NCBI GenBank assembly: GCA_020081605.1
Contig: JAHREC010000011.1
Location: forward strand, 4,216,001 to 4,280,000
Length of the DNA: 64,000 bases
Direction of reading: 5' to 3'
From: Albifimbria verrucaria
Taxonomy: Eukaryota > Ascomycota > Sordariomycetes > Hypocreales > Stachybotryaceae
The translations under genes were made by a program, and so were the position numbers. The notes beneath the pieces are model-generated. The model made no database searches, was not told the origin of the DNA, and was given only the letters and a program-made list of their open reading frames with translations. Shown piece after piece: positions 14,901 through 29,900 of this stretch. Numbering within the stretch: position 1 is the stretch's first letter; each line of letters opens with the position of its first letter.

Positions 14901-17900
14901 AAAGTCACAAGCTTCCTTGATTTCAGGTGCAAGTTTGGAAATCTTCTGCAAACCAAATTGCTCGTAGGCAACCATATCAAGTGCCTGGGTCTGCACATCT
15001 TGCAAGAAGGTGGACACTGGTCGAAGGTTGTCCAAGCGGATTCTCACAGGTATAGTAGCAATCATGGGACCAGGCATTTCACCGAGGCCTGGCACAGGAG
15101 CATTTCGGCCTGAGACAGTGGAGCCAAAAGTGACATCGTCGGTATCGCAGTATCGGGCTAGCACCAGAGCCCAAGCCGCCCTAAGAACGGACGCCTTGGT
15201 GATGGTCATATTGGTAATAGTCGGCATATCAAGAGTTCTTCTCAGAACCTTGGTGGCGGTCTCAGACTTGGTACTGAAAGGCTTAGGAGGAGGAGGATAA
15301 GTAGCCCTTCTGGCGTCCGAAAGTTGAGTCTTCCAGTAATCGCTAGCAGCCTCCTGATCGATTGACTGTGCATATTTGATGAACCCTGCGTATGATCTGA
15401 GAGGAATCATCTCTGTGCCCATGTAAGCGGCTCGTAGAGCGCCAAGGACAATACCCATGGTCCATCCATCGTAAATAGCGTGGTGGATAACCCAAACGAA
15501 GTAACTGACCCCGTCGTCTTGTACCATGGCATAACGGCAAAGTGGTGAGCCGTATTCCATTTCTATGCCCTGTGCCTTCTTCATATACGAGGTAAGATCC
15601 AGACCATCTGTTGGCTCCCAGTGGGGTTGACTGCGGACAAGAGCCTGAATAGCTGTGCCATCATAGTTGACGATACGAGTGCGAAGGTTACCGCAGAGTT
15701 CAAGGGTGCGGTGCCAAGCCTCCTGAATCGAGACACATCGATATGTGAAGGGAGCTGGTATACGTATTTGGCGATGTATGAACCAGGCTGCTTCACAGCA
15801 AGCGCCATAAGGCCTTCTTGCAATGATGTGCAGGGGTAGGCGTCCTCAATTGCCTCGTCTGGCTGTAGGTTGCATTGCTTGCGGGTGCTTTCATCGAGCA
15901 CAAGGCCGCGGTAAGAGTCTTGAAGCAAACCAAAGGGTACGATCTTAGCATCTTGTCTTTCCTCATCAGTGATCTCGACGGCCTTGGATGCAACAGCACA
16001 GAGACGTGGGTCATCAAAGATATCCCTGACAGTAAGACCAATGCCTGCCTCACGTGCAATAGAGACAAGCTGAATAGCAGCAATGGAATCACCACCAATG
16101 CGGAGGAAGCTGTCGTCACGACCAATCGAGTCACCGGGAATGCGAAGGATGGCAGCCCAAAGAGTTTGAAGGTGGGCTTCCATAGGGGTTTCAGGAGCTC
16201 GTTTCTGGCCATCAAGAAGAGAGTAAGTTGCGAGCTCTTCTTGAGTCAGTTCAGCTGTCTTTCGACGCAGGGTGTTTCTATCCAGCTTAGTGGACGTGAT
16301 GAAGGGCATGTATCGACAGGGCACGAAAAGCGTAGGTACCATATAGCGTGGAAGAGCAACACTAAGTTGGCCCACCATTGCTGTGATTCGGTCTTGGAGA
16401 TCAGTAGTGAGTGGGAGGAACATGTTCTCGTTGTTGCTTTCGGAGTTCACACCAGCAGTCTTGGTGTCTTCGCTGAAACAGAAGTACGATACAAGGTTGA
16501 CACCAGCATCGCCCTTGAAGACATCCACGGCCACTTGACGGACCCCTTGCAAGCTTGTACGGATATGATGTTCAACCTCTCCGAGCTCAACACGAAGACC
16601 TCGGATCTTGACTTGAGTATCCTTACGGGTTGAAAATTCAATCGTGCCGTCAGGGTTATAGTAACAAAGATCACCGGATTTATAGAACCGGTTCCAGTGT
16701 GATTCTGTCCTTCGAGGTGCCCACTCGGGGAGGCTTCGTACCATCGATGCTTCAGTGCGTTCAGGGTCTGAGAGATACTCCCGGAGCAAGGTCGGGCCTT
16801 GGATGACAACTTCTCCGAGGGTGCCTGTGGGTGCAAGACGTTGAGGATCGTCTGGGTCGACGATCCAACAGAATCCACCAACGGGTCTGCCCACAGTCAA
16901 TGACGATTCGCTCAAAGAAGTCCATTCATGCAGAGTGCTGAAGACACAGGTCTCAGCGGGACCCCAACCGTTAATAAGGCGGACCTTGCCAAACCATGTG
17001 TCGAAGATATCCCGACCCACAGCCTCACCTGCAAGCAGGATAAGCTCTAGGGTAGGCACATCAGCAGGCTTCAAGGTGCGAATGAAGGCTGGCGTCAAGA
17101 AGGCCCAGTTGATATTCATGTCGGCAACGAACTTAGCGAGACCGTTCATCCTAATCTCCTCAGACGGCACGCAAAGGCAGGCTCCGTGGATCAGAGGAGC
17201 CACAATCTCACCAATCGACAAGTCGAAGACGAATGCTGCGAACTGCAGCATACGGACGCTGTTCGTCATGCCTAATCGCTTGCCAATAGCAGTCTGACTG
17301 GTGCATACCGATCCATGCTCCATAACCAGACCCTTTGGTGTGCCTGTACTACCGGAAGTGAACAGAACATAAACGGCGTTGCGCGGAGAAACGGTGGTGA
17401 CAGGTCCACGCTTGCTTCGGCTCGCGTCGCTCTTTTGTAGCGCCTTATCCAACGATGGTGTAACCTCAATAACGTGCTCGACGAGGTTTGCACAAAGTGC
17501 GGCGTTGGACGAGGAAGTCAGAGCTAATCTGGCCTTGGTCTGCGAGACAACTTGTTGCAGGCGTTGGGCAGGGTGTGAAGGATCCAAAGGCACCCAAGCT
17601 GCACCAGCCTTATTGATAGCCAAGATAGCAACGAAGAACCAAGCCGACTTCTCAAAACAGACATGGATCAACTCGTCCACTGAAACATCGAACTCTTCGA
17701 TCAAATGGTGTGCCAACCTGTTGGCGGCGGCATCAAGCTCACTGTAGGTGAACTCGGCATCCCAGGCTCGAATAGCCATGGCGGTGGGGTTTTGACGGGC
17801 TTGAGCCTCAAAGAGCTGATGAACGCAGGAGTCCACAATCTCTGGCACCTCTGCGTTTCTTTCAAGAGCTTGTTGCACGTCCCAGGCACTGGACATGATG

Positions 17901-20900
17901 AGAGAGCCGAGGGCGTCTCGTTCTGAGCAAGGAGTTGTTGGACGATATGCTCATACTGGTTTGTTAGGGCCACAAGCTGCACTTCGCTGAGGACGTCGCA
18001 ATCATAGACAACGACAAGATCGACCATGTCCGGCATAACATGGCCTTGCACCACGAGTGGGTAGCTGAAGTAGTTTTGCATGGCCTCTTCAGCAACGCTT
18101 TCCTCAGAGTTAGCAGGCACAAGGATTGACTCCTCACTCTCAACTCCGGCACCACCTTGGCCGGGTTGAACGACAAGCAAACTGCTGAAGTCGCAGGCAT
18201 CCTTAGCATCTGGGTTAATCTTGGAGATATTCTGCAAGCCAAATTGCTCGTAGGTTACCATCTCAGAAGCTTGCGTCTGAATTTCACGCAGGAAGCTAGC
18301 GACAGGACGCTCGCGATCAATCTTTACTCTCACAGGCACCGTCGCAATCATCGGTCCTGGCATTTCGCTCAAGCCAGGTACCGGAGCATTTCGGCCGGAA
18401 ATAGTTGTTCCGAAGCAAATATCATCAGTATCGCAGTATCGCGCCAGCAGTATGGCCCATGCAGCTCTCAAAATCGAGGCCTTGGTTATCGTCGTCTCGG
18501 TAGAACGAGGGAATGGAATAGCCTTCTTCATCATTCGCGTAACATTTTCTGACTTAGCACCTGATGAAGTAGATGTGGGTGGGAAGGTAGCCTTCTTAGC
18601 TTCGTGGAGCTGCTTGCTCCAGTAGTCGGTAGCAGCATCAACGTTCATAGAAGTGATGTACTTGATGAAGCCAGAGTATCTCTGGATAGCTGGAGGGTTT
18701 GAGCCAGCGTACAGGCGGTAGAGCGAATCGATGGCAATGTTCATAGACCATCCATCGAAGATAGCGTGATGCATGATCCAGATAAAATAATGCTCTCCAT
18801 TGCTTCCCTTGATCAGGGCGTAACGGCAGAGTGGTGAGCCGTAACTCATGTCAATTGAGCGTGAGGCGACGATGAATGAGCGCAGGTCGTGCTGCTCGAC
18901 CGACTCCCACTCGGGTCTGTCCTTCAGAACAGCTTGGACTGTTGAGGTGCCTTGCAAAAGGATTCTTGTGCGCAGGTTTCCACACATGTCGACAGTACGT
19001 TCCCAAGCAGATCGGAAACGGCCAATATCAACATGCTTAGGAAGCTTATATATATATTTGGCCACATATGAACCCGGCTGCTTGACGGCAAGTGCCATCA
19101 AACCAGTTTGGAGAGGTGTACATGGGTAAGCATCTTCAATGATTTGCTCAGCCCGAAGGCCACATGTCTTCTGAACATCTGAGACGACGATGTCGACCTC
19201 CTCTGCAGGAAGGAGGCTGAAAGGCTCTGAGGTGAACGATGAGAGCGCTTCGCCCACAACAGCAGTTGAGGCTACGTGTGAAAGTCGTGAGTCCTCGAAG
19301 ATGTCGCCGACCGTCAGGCCAATGTCGTGTTGTTGAGCAAGAGATACAAGCTGTATGGCTGAGATAGAGTCACCACCAATGAGAAGGAAGCTATCATTCT
19401 TTCCAATTTCTTCGGCATCAATCTTAAGGATCTGAGCCCAGAGATCTCGGATCTTGTACTCCATTTCTGTAGTAGGCTCTACCTTCTCACGGTTCTCCAA
19501 AGAGTAGCGGTTGAGAACCTCTTGTGAGAGGCTGGCAGCAAGGGCACGAAGCTTCTTTCGGTCGAGCTTCATGGCGCTGACAAAAGGCATGGAGCGGAGT
19601 GGCAAGAAGAGGTTGGGTACCATGTAGGCTGGAAGAATTGTTCGAAGGTCATCAACCAGAGCCACCAGAAGAGTGCGCTTGCTGTCATCCATTGGCATGA
19701 CTGAGCTGCTCAGATCATCAGTATCCTCTGGGCTGGCCTCCTCGGACTCGTCGGTGAAGTTGACCATGGCGACCAAGGCTTCCCTGGATTCTTGTCGGAC
19801 GACATCCACAGCAACATGTTCGATGCTGGGCAATAGTTTCTTGATGCCGTACTCAATTTCAGCCAACTCCATACGCTGACCACGGATCTTAACTTGCGTG
19901 TCCCGGCGGCCAAGATACTCCAGGGTTCCATCAGGCCTGTAGCGGACCAAATCACCAGTCTTGTAAAACTTGGGCGTGTTTGTCGTTTGGGCCGCTGGCA
20001 ACCATGTGACCTGGCTAAGGAACGAAGCTGCAGTAGCTTCGTCGTTGTTTAAGTAGCCACGGGCCAAAGTATGGCCTTGAAGTAGAAGTTCACCAATGCA
20101 CCCAAGAGGGTAAGCTTCTCGTGGTTCTCAGGATCGACAACCCAGCAAGCGTTGTTAGCGCCATTGCCAATAGTACTTGGCGAGTCCTCGAGGGACTCGT
20201 AGATGTATGTTGAGCAGTAAATACAAGCCTCTGCAGGCCCGTATCCGTTGATCAGCTTGACACGGCCGTACCAAGTCTCAAGGGTATCCTGTGCAGGAGC
20301 CTCACCACCGACAATAAGGGTCTTCAAGGTGGGAACTTGCTCGGGGTAAATGTGCGAACAAAAGAGGGCGTTAACATAGCAGTGTCAACACGGGCTTCTG
20401 TTATGAACTCAGCGGTTCCTTGGAGTCGCTCTTCCTCGGACGGAACGCAAACGGTACCGCCTAAGACCAAGGTAGAGAGGATTTCTCCCAAACTAACGTC
20501 AAAGACGTAACTAGAGAACTGAAGAACCCGGGACTGTTCGTTCAGACCATAGTTCACTCCGTGGCCCATAATACTGGAGCAGAGTGCTGCGTGTTCAACG
20601 ACAACACCCTTAGGCTTTCCAGTAGAACCGGAGGTAAAGAGGACGTATGCTGCATTCGTGGGCTTCGGCTTGTCAGCAAGAGTTAGAGTATGGCTGACCT
20701 TTCGCGAGAGCTGGGAGATAATTGACGGCGAAAGTTCAACAACATTCTCAACAAGGCCGTCGCATGAGGCTAATGAAGAGGATGATACGACCATAAACTC
20801 AGCATCGGCATCCTCAATGAGGGCCTTGCGGCGGTTCACATGGTGTGAGGGATCAAGAGGGATAAAAACACCACCAGCCTTCATGATACCAATCATCGCG

Positions 20901-23900
20901 ACAATGGTCCAGATGGATTTCTCGAAGCAGATAGGCACCATTGTCTCGGGCTTAACACCTAGCGAGACCAAGTGATTGGCTAACAGGGTAGATCCAAGCT
21001 CTAGCTGTGCGTATGTAAGGCTACCCTCTGAAGAGTAGATGGCTTCCTTGGAAGGGAATCGAGCCGCCTGCTTAGAGATAAGGTCATGAGCACACTCACT
21101 AACAAGCTTAGGCTCAGTAGCATTCCACTCAATAGCTTGGTTCAAGTCCCATTCACCGGCCACTGAAAGTTCGTTGACAGGCATGCTTGGCTTGAGCAAG
21201 AGCTGGTCAATGATGTGCTCGAGATGATGCGACATGGCTTCTAGTCGCGCCTCGTTGAGGACATCTGAGTGATAGGTAATGACAAGATCAATATGGTTAT
21301 CAAAGGTATGACCTTGCAGGACCAAAGGATAGTTGAAGTATCCTGCAGCTGCTTCTTCTGCAGAGAACTTGTCGTTGCTGGGAGCAACCAAAATCTGATC
21401 AGTGATGTTGTCGGCCGAGCTCAAGTGCTGACCAGGTTGGATGACCAACAAACTGGAGAAGTCGCAAGCTGTCTTAGCGTCCGGCCCAATCTTGGAAATG
21501 TTCTGGAGACCGAACTGCTCATAAGAAACCATATCCGAAGTTTGAGATTGGATAGAGCGCAAGAAGTCTGCAACAGTGCCCTCACCAGCAAGGCGAACGC
21601 GAACGGGCACAGTGGCGATCATAGGACCAGGCATCTCACTTAATCCAGGCACTGGAGCGTTTCGTCCAGAGACTGTGGTACCGAAACACACATCCTCAGT
21701 GTCAGAATAGCGAGCGATGAGCATAGCCCAGGCGGCACGCAAAACAGAAGCTTGCGTAATTGTCTTGTCATCCGAGTGAGGGAAGGAATAGACTTCTTCA
21801 TGACACGAGATTCGCCAGGAGAAGATCCAGGTGCACGTGCTGATGGGAAGCTAGCGCGGCTGGCTCCTTGGAGCTGAGCCGCCCAGAATTGTCGAGCATC
21901 CTCTTCCTTGAGACTCGTGGTGTACTTGATGAAGTGTGAGTATGGCTTCAGATCAAGGATATCTCGCGACCTATAGAGGTTATCTAAGGTGTTGAGAACC
22001 AAGGCATTGCTCCAACCGTCAAAGATGGCGTGGTGCATGGTCCAGACAAAGTAATTGTCCCCGTTGCTGTCACGGACCATGGCATACCTGCAAAGACGTG
22101 TACCGTAGCCCATGGTGAGAGTCTGAGTATCCGTGAGGTAGGAACGCAAGTCATGACCCTCAGATGATTCCCAGCTGACTCCATCCTTGAGGAGAACTTG
22201 AACGGAGACTCCGCCAACAAGGACGATCCTAGTACGGAGGTTGGCACAGAGATCCAAGGTTTGTTCCCAAGCACTCTTGAAGAGACGGATGTCTACGTGC
22301 TCAGGCAGGCGATAGACATATTTGCCAACGTAAGAACCGGGCTGCTTAGCTGTCAAGGCCATAAGACCTTCTTGCAACGGTGTACAAGGATAGGCGTCTT
22401 CAAAAGTCTGCTCCACAGACAAGCCGCATTGTTTCTTTGCTTCATGAAGAATAGTGTCAAATTGATCGACAGGAAGCATCTCAAACGCCTCTGTGGCAAA
22501 GGAAACTTGAGACTTGCCACGTACAGCAATTGTGGCAAGGTGAGAAAGTCGAGAATCGGCGAAGATTTGTCCAACGGTAAGGGAAATTCCACGTTGTTCT
22601 GCCACCGAAACCAACTGGATGGCCATGATAGAATCACCACCGATTTGAAGGAAGCTATCATTCTTGCCAATTGTCTCTGGATCGATCTTGAGAACCTCTG
22701 CCCAGAGATCCTCAGTGCAAGTTCCATTTCTGTAGATGGAGCAATCTTATCTCTGCTTGCTAGTGAGAACTCTGCCATCTCGTCTTGAGATAGGCTCTGA
22801 ACCATAGCTCGAAGAGCTTTACGGTTAACCTTCATTGATGTAATGAAGGGCATTTGGAGGAGAGGCATAAACGAGGATGGGACCATGTAGGCTGGTAAGA
22901 CGGAGCGGAGGTCTTCGACAAGGGAGATGAATGAGTGCTTGAGAGTCTCATCCATAGGACGCAACAAGTGTGAAACATCGCCGTCCACAACTTGACGTCC
23001 TTCAGTCTCTGTCTCCGCAAAGCTCATGAAGGCGACCAGTGACTCTCTGGAATCGCCTCGCACAACCTCAACTGCGACATGCTCAACGCCGGGGAGTGAT
23101 TTCTTGATGTTGTATTCGATTTCTCCCAATTCGATACGGAAGCCTCTCAATTTGACCTGAGTATCCATACGACCCAGGTACTCAATCGTGCCGTCAGGAG
23201 TGTAACGACCGAGATCTCCTGTCTTATAGAACTTGCGTGAGTCATCTGCTTCCCGGGCTGGCAGCCAAGTAACATTTTCAATGAAAGAGTTAATGGTACG
23301 CTCTGGATCGTTCAGGTAGCCACGAGCCATATGACGCTGAAGAAGAATTTCACCAATGCATCCAATTGGCGCGAGACGATTATAGTTGTCTGGCTCCACG
23401 ATCCACAGTGCACCACTGAAACCGCGGCCGACATTTGTCGGGATCTCGTCTGCCGATTGGTAATGGTGTGAAGCACAGAAAATTGAACACTCAGAAGGTC
23501 CGTATGCGTTAACAACCTTGACGTGTCCGTACCAAGTTTCCAGCGTGTCCTTGGTGGGCGGCTCGCCGACCAGCATGAGCATTTCCATGCTTGGTACGTC
23601 GATAGGCTTGACTGTACGAAGGAATGAAGCTGTCAACATGGCTGTGTTCACGTTGGCTTTCTTGGCGAAGTCCACGAATTTCTCAATGCGCTCAGATTCA
23701 CTCGGGACACAAACGGTGCCACCGAAGACGAGCGTTTCCAAGATTTCACTCAAGCTGACATCGAAGACGTAGTTGGAGAACTGCAACACACGCGATCGTG
23801 GAGTCATGTGGTAAGCTCGACCGAAACCTCGAATACTAGAGGACAGAGCTGTATGATCAACAACGATAGCCTTAGGCTTGCCAGTAGAACCAGAAGTGAA

Positions 23901-26900
23901 TAGCACATATGCAGCGTTGTGAGGCTCTGGTTTCTGGCTTGGTTCATCATCCTCGTCAATCTCTTTAGCCAATTGCGCCAAGAAGGCTGGGGACAACTCG
24001 ACCATATGAGGCACAAGGCCAGCACAGGATGCAGCTGTTGTGGGCGAGACGACCATGTATTGCGCACCAGCTTCTTCGATCAAGGCTTGACGGCGGCCGA
24101 ACGGGTGTGACGGATCGGCCGGAATGAAAACACCACCTGCCTTCATTATACCTATCATAGCAATAATGGTCCACATAGACTTTTCGAAACACATAGGAAC
24201 CATTGTTTCGGGGACCACACCAAGCTTAGAGAGATGGACAGCGAGAAGAGTTGAGAGGTTATCAAGCTGTTCGTAGGTAAGGCTGCCCTCACTGGAATAG
24301 ATTGCTTCGTGTTCGGGGTTTGGGAGGCACGCTTGGAAATCAGGTCGTGGATGCAAGCTTGAAGGACAGGGTGCTCCTCCTTGTTCCACTCACGGGCCTG
24401 TTCAAGATCCCACTGGCTAGCAATAGAAATGCTCTCGAGGGTTTCATCGCCGTGTGAGATAAGCTGCTGAAGAACATGCTCGAACTGGTGAGACATAGCC
24501 TTGAGTTGTCCCTCTCCAAGAATTGTCGAGTCATATGTGAACATCAACTCGACATGATCGTCATAGATAAGACAATCATTAACAAGAGGGAAGTTGAAGT
24601 AGCTATCCAATGCTTCTTCGGCGCTAAACTCTTCATCAGTTGATGGCTCAAGCAATGTTTGCTCACTGCCCTCAGTCGTCATTTGCTGCATAGGCTGAAT
24701 AACGAGCAAGCTAGAGAAGTCGCAAGCATCCTTGGCTTCAGCACCAAGCTTCTGGATGTTCTGGAGACCGAACTGTTCATATGCGACCATGGCAGAAGCT
24801 TGCGTTTGAACATCAAGCAGAAGTTGTGAAAGAGGCTGCTTGCGGTCAAGTCGGACACGGACTGGGACGGTAGCTACGATAGGGCCAGCCATGGTCTCAA
24901 TGCCTGCAACTGGAGCATTTCTACCAGACACGGTGGCACCAAAGCAGATATCCTGAGTATCACTGTATCGTGCAAGCAATACTGCCCAGGCTGCACGAAC
25001 AACCGTGGCTTTGGTGACAGATGTGTTTGTCATCTTAGGTAGACTGATCTTGGTCGACATCAGGCGCGTTTTCTGCTTGGAAGAGGAGTCGGAAGAACGC
25101 GAGGTAAGCGGCGGGAAAGTTGCTCGCTTGGCCTCACGGAGCTGATCGCGCCAGAAACTGCTGGCTGCCTCGTAATCCATATCCATAGCGTATTTGATAA
25201 AGCCAGCGTAGGGTCGAAGGGCTGGTGGCTCTGCGCCTGCATAAGAACGGTACAGGGTATCAAGAACAATGCGAAGTGTGAAACCATCGGAAACGGCATG
25301 GTGAATGAGCCAGATGAAGTGATGCTCGCCGTTGTTATCCTTGACAATAGCATAACGGCAAAGCGGCGTTCCATAACCCATTTCGATATCCTGGAGTTTG
25401 TTCAATGCAGCTCTCAGGTTCATATGCTCTGTGTCTTCCCAACGAACGTCGTTCTTGATAAGAGCCTGCACCGACACTCCGTCAACTCTAGCGATTCTTG
25501 TACGAAGATTGCCACAGTTCTCAATAGTGCGAGCCCAAGCTGACTTGAAGCGACCAATGTCAACATGCTTAGGCAACTTGTACACGTATTTAATGATGTA
25601 GGATCCAGGGTGAGTGACAGCAAGGACCATCAAACCCTCTTGAAGCTTCGTGCATGGATAGACATCCTCAATTGCTTGGTCGGATGTGAGGTTGCATTGA
25701 TCACGCACTTGGCCATTCTGCTTAGGAGCACTTCCAACGGCGAGCTGACGAACATTGTCACTCAAGAGACTGAATGGCTCAACATCCAGCTCCTCGAGAT
25801 CGGCCTCGTCCATCTCGACGGTCTTGGAGGCGACGCTTTCGAGTCGTGGATCATCGAAAATATCCTTCACGGTAAGGCTCAATCCTTCCTCGCGTGCCAG
25901 TGTGGTCAATTGAATAGCGGCGATAGAGTCACCACCAATACGAAGGAAGTTATCGTCCTTGCCGATTGTTTCGGCAGGAATCTTCAGAATTTGAGCCCAC
26001 AGAGCCTGCAGACGCTTCTCCATTGGTGAATCTGGAGCACGCTTCTCACCGTCCATCAATGAGTATTGCGTGAGTTGCTCCTTGTTAGGGTTTCGGTGCG
26101 GCGTCGAAGAAGCTTACGATCAAGCTTGGTCGACGTAATAAGAGGCATATAGCCACAAGGGACGAAGAGGGTAGGAATCATGTATCGTGGTAACACAACA
26201 CTGAGTTTTCCAACCATCGCGGTGATACGCGACTTCATCTCCTCGGTAAGGGCGATAAACAAATCAGGGTCATGTGGATCGAGTGTAATACCCGCGGTGC
26301 GAGAGTTGCTTGTGAAGCAGAAGTATGCAACGAGGTTGGTACCGGCTTCGCTCTTGAATACGTCCACACCGACTTGACGAACTCCCTCAAGTGCACTGCG
26401 GACATGGTACTCAACTTCACTAAGCTCCACACGAAGACCTCTAATCTTGACTTGAGTGTCCTTGCGAGTGGCAAACTCAATAGTACCATCTGGGTTATAG
26501 AATCCCAAGTCACCAGTCTTATAGAATCGGTTCCAAAGAGGATTCTCACGTCTGGGAGCCCATTCAGGGAGAGACCGAACGGTTGTAGCTTCGGTCTTCT
26601 TAGGATCAGCAAGATATTCACGAAGCAAGTTAGGTCCTTGCATCATGATCTCTCCGGGTGTTCCAATGGGTGATAGGCGTTGGGGATCATCTGAATCGAC
26701 AATCCAAAGGAAACCTCCGGAGGGCTTGCCAACCGTCAAGTGAGACTCTTCTCGAGACAACCATTCATGCAAGGTACTAAAGACAGTACATTCTGCAGGA
26801 CCCCAACCGTTGAAAAGACGGACACTTCCAAACCATGTCTCGAAGACATCCTTACCAGTAGCTTCTCCTGTAAGGAGCAAGGCCTTCAAACTGGGGACGT

Positions 26901-29900
26901 CCTGTGGCTTGAAGGTGCGGACATATGAAGGAGTGAGGAATGCCCAGTTGATATCCATATCGCGGATAAAATCGAGTAGGCTGTTCATCCTGATATCCTC
27001 GGATGGAACACACAGGCAAGCTCCAGCGAAGAAAGTACCGAAGATCTCACCAATGCAAAGATCGAAGACAAAGGAGGCAAATTGCAGCATACGGATATCA
27101 GAAGTCATACCCAGTCTTTCAACCATAGCCAACATGGCAACAGCAACAGAGCGATGTTCAATAACAAAGCCTTTAGGAACGCCTGTGCTGCCGGATGTAA
27201 AGAGCACGTAGGCTGCGTTGCTGGGGGTTACAATGACATTCGGTCCACGAGAGCTCTTAGCAGCATCGCGTCGTAGACTCTTGTCAAACCCAGGTGTGAT
27301 CTCCAGTACATTTGGAACAATGCCGTTAAAGATGCCAGCTTGTGTGGGTGAAGTCAGGGCAAGTCTAGCCTTTGTCTGGTCAATAACTTGCTGGTGACGT
27401 TGAGATGGGTGGGATGGGTCGAGTGGTACCCAGGCACCACCAGCCTTGTTGATTGCCAAAATAGAAATGAAATACCAGGCAGACTTCTCGAAGCAAACAT
27501 GAACAAGTTCATCTGTCTGAATTTGATATTCATCGATAAGATGATGGGCCAGGCGGTTCGCAGCCTCGTTAAATTGTTTGTAGGTGAACTCGCCGTCCCA
27601 AGCCCGCAAGGCCATAGCATCTGGCTGGGACTCGGCCTTTGCTTCAATCAATTGGTGGACGCAGATTTCATGAATCTCAGGGTCGTATGGGTTAAATATC
27701 AGAGCCTGCTTAAGATCCCAAGGTCCTGCAACAGATAAGGAGGCAAGTGGGGTGTCATCCTGTGAAAGGAGTTGTTGAACAACATGATTGAACTGCTCAG
27801 CAAGACCTTGCATCTGGAGTTCTTGTAGAACATCAGTCTTGTAGAACAGATACAGTTCAACGCGATCATCAATCATGTGACCCTGGATAACCAATGGGAA
27901 GGTGAAATAGTTTTGCATTCCTTCCTCGGTCAGCTCACTCTCGCCAGTGGCGGTCATGATTGATTCGGTCGAGCTGTTAACAAAGCCCATCTGTTGTGCC
28001 GGTTGGACAACCAGCAAGCTTGAGAAATCGCAAGCTTCTCTGGTTTCGGGGCTTATCTTTGAGATGTTCTGGAGACCAAATTGCTCATATGCGACCATGT
28101 CAAATGCCTGGTTCTGGATGTCCGACAAGAACTCTGAAACACCCTTTTGACGGTTGAGACGGACACGAACAGGGACAGTGGCAATCATAGGACCTGGCAT
28201 CGATTCCAAGCCTTGGACTGGGGCATGACGACCAGATATCGTTGTTCCGAAGCAAACATCATCACTATCGCAGTAGCGGGCAAGGACAATTGCCCAGGCC
28301 GCGCGCAGTACTGAGGCTCTAGTGATCGATGTATTGGAGAGACGAGGCATCTCAATGGTTTTGTGCAGGATGCGGGTAGTGGCTTCTGTTTCTCCAGATG
28401 TGGCCGGCTTTGTTGGAGGATAAATTGCCTTCTTTGCGTCTTGAAGCTGTGTGCTCCAGAACTCGGCAGCTGCGCCTGGATCCATAGCGCTCACATACTT
28501 GATGAATCTAGCATAAGGATGTAGTACCGGTTGTTCGGTTCCTTCGTACAGACGTAGCAAGGTGTCTTGGGCGATGCGCATGCTCCAGCCGTCATAAACT
28601 GCGTGGTGTATCACCCAGACAAAGTAGTTGCTGCCGTTGGAGTCTCGGATTAATGCGTATCTACAGAGAGGCTTGCCGTAGCCCATCTCTATTTTCTGGG
28701 CGATTTTCATGTAGGCTTGGATACCCATGTTCTGAGTATCTTCCCAGAGGGCACCCTGCTTAACTAGGGCTTGGATGGCTTTGCCATTGATCATAACAAT
28801 CTTGGTACGTAGGTTTCCGCAGATCTTAACGGTCTTATCCCAAGCAGCGGCAAATCTGTCCAGGTCAACATGATCAGGTAGACGGTAGACATGCTTAGCA
28901 ATGTATGAGCCGGGTTGCTTGACGGACAACGTGATGAAGCCTTCCTGCAAGGGTGCACAGGGAAAGCGTCCTCGACTTCCTGTGTAGGCGAAAGATTGCA
29001 CAATTCCTGCATTGCTGGGCTCAAGGCTACTTCGCGATCCTCTGGATCCAGCAGACTGAATGGCTCGAGTGGTCCCTGGCTATTTTCTTCTCCATCGGAA
29101 ACGACCTCGACAGCCTTGAGCGCTACGCTCGAGAGTCGTGGATCATCAAAGATGTCCTTGATGGTTAGAGAAAGACCGTCCTCTCTGGCCGCAGTAATGA
29201 GTTGAATAGCAGCAATGGAATCACCTCCAATTCGCAAGAAACTATCATCGCGACCAATGGAATCTTGGTTAAGCTTAGGGTCTCTGCCCAAAGTCTCTGG
29301 AGGCGGAGTTCCATTGGGGTCTCTGGTGGTCGCTTCTCGCTATCTGTTAGTGAGTAGCTAGTAAGAGCTTCGGCTTCGAGAACTGAAGCCAATCGCTTGA
29401 GAGTGTTCCTGTCTAGCTTGCCAGAAGTAGTCACTGGCATATAGCCACAGGGAATAAACAACGTCGGAATCATGTATCGAGGCAGTGTCACACTGAGTTC
29501 ACCAACCATTGTGTTGATGCGAGTTTGAAGCTCAGTTGTGAGTGGCAGGAAGAGCGACGAAGTGTCAGCATTGGCATTTCCAACCACTTTCGTCTCCTCG
29601 TTGAAGCAGAGATAGGAGACGAGATTAGTGCTTGTTTCTGTCTTGAAAACGTCAACAGCTACTTGCATAACGCCGTCAAGTAACGCCTTAACATGGTATT
29701 CAACTTCTCCAAGCTCGACTCGAAGACCACGGATCTTTACCTGCGTATCCTTTCGAGCTGAGAATTCGATATCGCCGTTGGCATTATAAGAAGCAAGGTC
29801 TCCAGACTTATAGAAACGGTTCCAGAATGGCTGGTTCCCGTTGGGCGCCCAGGAGGGAAGGGGGTGACAATGCTTGATTGCGTCTTTTCTGGATCGGACA

